64,000 nucleotides of DNA from Microcoleus sp. FACHB-61 (lineage in GTDB: Bacteria; Cyanobacteriota; Cyanobacteriia; Cyanobacteriales; Microcoleaceae). Under the pieces are notes generated by a model. That model searched no databases, was not told the DNA's origin, and was given only the letters and a program-made list of their open reading frames with translations. The DNA is taken from the NCBI GenBank assembly GCA_014695295.1, contig JACJNY010000064.1, forward strand, positions 1 through 64,000, given 5' to 3'. A program made the translations under genes and the position numbers. The stretch's first letter is position 1. Each line of letters opens with the position of its first letter. Below are positions 62,467 to 64,000 of the stretch, one piece after another.

Positions 62467-62523
62467 GGAGCTTTTGGTAAATTTGTTACCTTGTTACCTA
62501 GTTCTGAAAATGCTCAAAAGTAG
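62467..62523 (+). pseudogene. DUF4359 C-terminal fragment from duplication
   Basis: Eighteen codons read GAFGKFVTLLPSSENAQK then stop, matching the end of the DUF4359 protein (GAFGNFVTLPPSSENAQN). The fragment has no start codon. It marks the novel junction where the TerD linker of unit 1 meets the DUF4359 tail of unit 2. Confidence 0.9.
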
Positions 62524-63436
62524 GATTAAATTAAGTTCAATTGTAGAAACCGGTTTGGGAGAAAGCCAGGTTTTTAATTACGTAATTGTACTTAAGTAAA
62601 TCTCAATAAATTCAGATACAGGCAGCACATATTTTTAATCAAGCCCGCTATTAAAAGCAAAATATTAAGTTTTATTGAATATCGAAAATTATCCGGGGAC
62701 TTAATATTAGCATGAACACTATAAAGTTTGATGTTTAACAAATAAGCAGATGGCAATGCAATTAAGTAAGGGTGAGAGATTTAATCTTTCTAAAGAAGCG
62801 CCCGGTTTGAAAAAAATCGCGATCGCCCTCGGTTGGCAGGTGACAGAGGCAGGACAAAGCTACGAGATAGATGTCTCTGCCTTTATGCTAGGTGCTGACG
62901 GCAAACTACCTAACGATAAATATTTTATTTTTTACAATAATCTGCAATCCTTTGACGGTTCGGTACTGCAATCGATTCCTGAAAAAAACAACCGAGGTCA
63001 AGAGAATAAGACTATTTACGGCATTATTTTAGAGAAAATTAATCCGGAAATTGAGGAAATAACTTTTGCGGTCACTATTCACGAATCCGATAAAATTAAT
63101 GCAAATTTTAGGAATATCAGAAAGAGTTTTATCAAAATTCGCAATTTGGATACGGGAAGCGAACTTGTTCGGTATGAATTAAAAGAGAATTTTTCGCGAG
63201 AGACTGGTGTAGAATTTGGTCGTTTGTATAAAAAGAATGGAGAGTGGAGATTTCAGGCGGTAGGAGAAGGATATGAGGCAGGATTGCAGAGTTTTGTTGA
63301 CAAGTATTACAGCGGAAATAGCAATAAGATTTCTCCAATTACTAACGAGTTGGCAGCGGTCACAACAGCAGATGACTTGCAGTTGCCGGCTTGGGAGTTG
63401 GAGGTGGATTCAGAACCGGAAGCGGAACAGTCTCGT
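62467..63436 (+). repeat. Tandem duplication, unit 2
   Basis: Second unit, aligned with unit 1 at an offset of 971-972. Homology ends at the CAGTCTCGT shared by both, after which the sequences differ. Confidence 0.92.
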
Positions 63437-64000
63437 CAGACTCCAAGGGTACAGCCATCACGAATTAACAATCAAGTTAATAATTCGCGAAGCCGCAAAA
63501 TACCGCTAGCTATAGCGGCAAGTTTAGGGGTTTTGGTGTTGGGGACAGGTATAGGGATGAGCGCCTTTATGCGATCGGGAAATGAAACGCTGAAGCAAGC
63601 GAAAATACTGGCAGTTGAAACGCAGAATGCAGCGAAAGCAACCGATGTCAATCAGCTCAGAAGTTTCGAGCAACGACTTAAAGAAACGATCGCGAATTTA
63701 GAGAAAATTCCTAACTTCCCCGGCTTTGGCTATCAACAAGCTAGAGCTGATTTACTTAAGCTGCGCCCGAGTTTGGTTCCTGTACAGCAAAACTTACAGG
63801 CGGCAGAAAGTCTAGCAACGGCTCAACAATTGGCGATGGAAGCTGCTGTGGTTGTGCAAAAGCCACCTCATCCGATAGAAGTTTGGCATCAGTCGCAAAG
63901 TAAATGGCAACAGGCGATCGCCGTTTTAGAAGCGCTCGATTCACGTACACCCGTTTATAATCTAGCTCAAAATAAGTTATCTAAATACCGAGCCAATCAC
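62750..64000 (+). CDS. TerD-domain protein with membrane helix, partial
   Basis: The frame runs 417 codons from 62750 to the window end with no stop, so the C-terminus is missing. Residues 1-188 are a TerD domain nearly identical to the upstream copy. An acidic linker (AWELEVDSEPEAEQ, about 214-227) and a basic patch lead to a membrane helix at about residues 249-271 (IPLAIAASLGVLVLGTGIGM). The rest is helical, with Gln/Ala/Leu-rich repeats (QARADLLKLRPSLVPVQQNLQAA) likely outside the membrane or in the periplasm. It seems to be the intact ancestor-like copy. Function unknown; a TerD-linked stress or membrane role is inferred. Confidence 0.88.
   Translation, partial: MAMQLSKGERFNLSKEAPGLKKIAIALGWQVTEAGQSYEIDVSAFMLGADGKLPNDKYFIFYNNLQSFDGSVLQSIPEKNNRGQENKTIYGIILEKINPEIEEITFAVTIHESDKINANFRNIRKSFIKIRNLDTGSELVRYELKENFSRETGVEFGRLYKKNGEWRFQAVGEGYEAGLQSFVDKYYSGNSNKISPITNELAAVTTADDLQLPAWELEVDSEPEAEQSRQTPRVQPSRINNQVNNSRSRKIPLAIAASLGVLVLGTGIGMSAFMRSGNETLKQAKILAVETQNAAKATDVNQLRSFEQRLKETIANLEKIPNFPGFGYQQARADLLKLRPSLVPVQQNLQAAESLATAQQLAMEAAVVVQKPPHPIEVWHQSQSKWQQAIAVLEALDSRTPVYNLAQNKLSKYRANH

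Overview
The window is a piece of a filamentous cyanobacterial chromosome, most like the Oscillatoria/Microcoleus/Phormidium group (inferred). The HIP1 octamer GCGATCGC and its GATCG core are very frequent. Short tandem heptamer repeats and small palindromic repeats fill the spacers. Many genes are cyanobacterial families (DUF3172, DUF3038, DUF4335, DUF4912, DUF4359, AMIN protein, chorismate lyase for plastoquinone, CYP120). No rRNA, tRNA or CRISPR array was seen.

Layout. 1-3250 is a mobile-element graveyard: the 3' end of a group II intron with its maturase/HNH protein, a decayed IS5/IS1182-like transposase, a complete ISL3-family insertion sequence with matching ends and an exact 8-bp target duplication, and an IS630-like remnant. 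3345-15237 is mostly housekeeping: Nudix hydrolase, AMIN protein, DUF3172, ClpS, an RRM protein, MurF, a solo HNH nuclease and a second-type EF-G. 15237-20926 is a minus-strand block read rpsB, tsf, a very acidic unknown protein, recG. 21356-29273 holds a CPA2 antiporter with Usp-like tail, the DUF3038/DUF4335 pair and a two-gene operon of unknown function.

29555-30890 is a solitary TnpB element. 31356-39496 has an OmpA-like protein, an AI-2E family membrane protein, a nucleophile-less alpha/beta hydrolase, a RelE/YafQ-type toxin-antitoxin pair, a broken DUF433 gene, cysS with an in-frame repeat insertion, and a DUF4912 protein with a 15-bp minisatellite. 40199-45013 is a four-gene sugar ABC importer whose spacers are each filled by a different repeat family. 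45347-47914 carries small exported or unknown proteins. 48099-60868 holds a fused dipeptide-type ABC ATPase, a 1317-residue PAS/GAF histidine kinase, CYP120, chorismate lyase, a COG2509-type flavoprotein, acireductone dioxygenase and an M48 protease.

The right end (61127-64000) is the most unusual: a DUF4359 gene and a TerD-domain gene lie in a tandem segmental duplication of about 972 bp. The upstream TerD copy has lost its membrane/helical tail, and the downstream copy keeps it and runs off the window. No complete new multi-gene system was recognised. The best leads are this TerD duplication, the repeat captured inside cysS, the solo TnpB, and the uncharacterised pair at 26518-29273.
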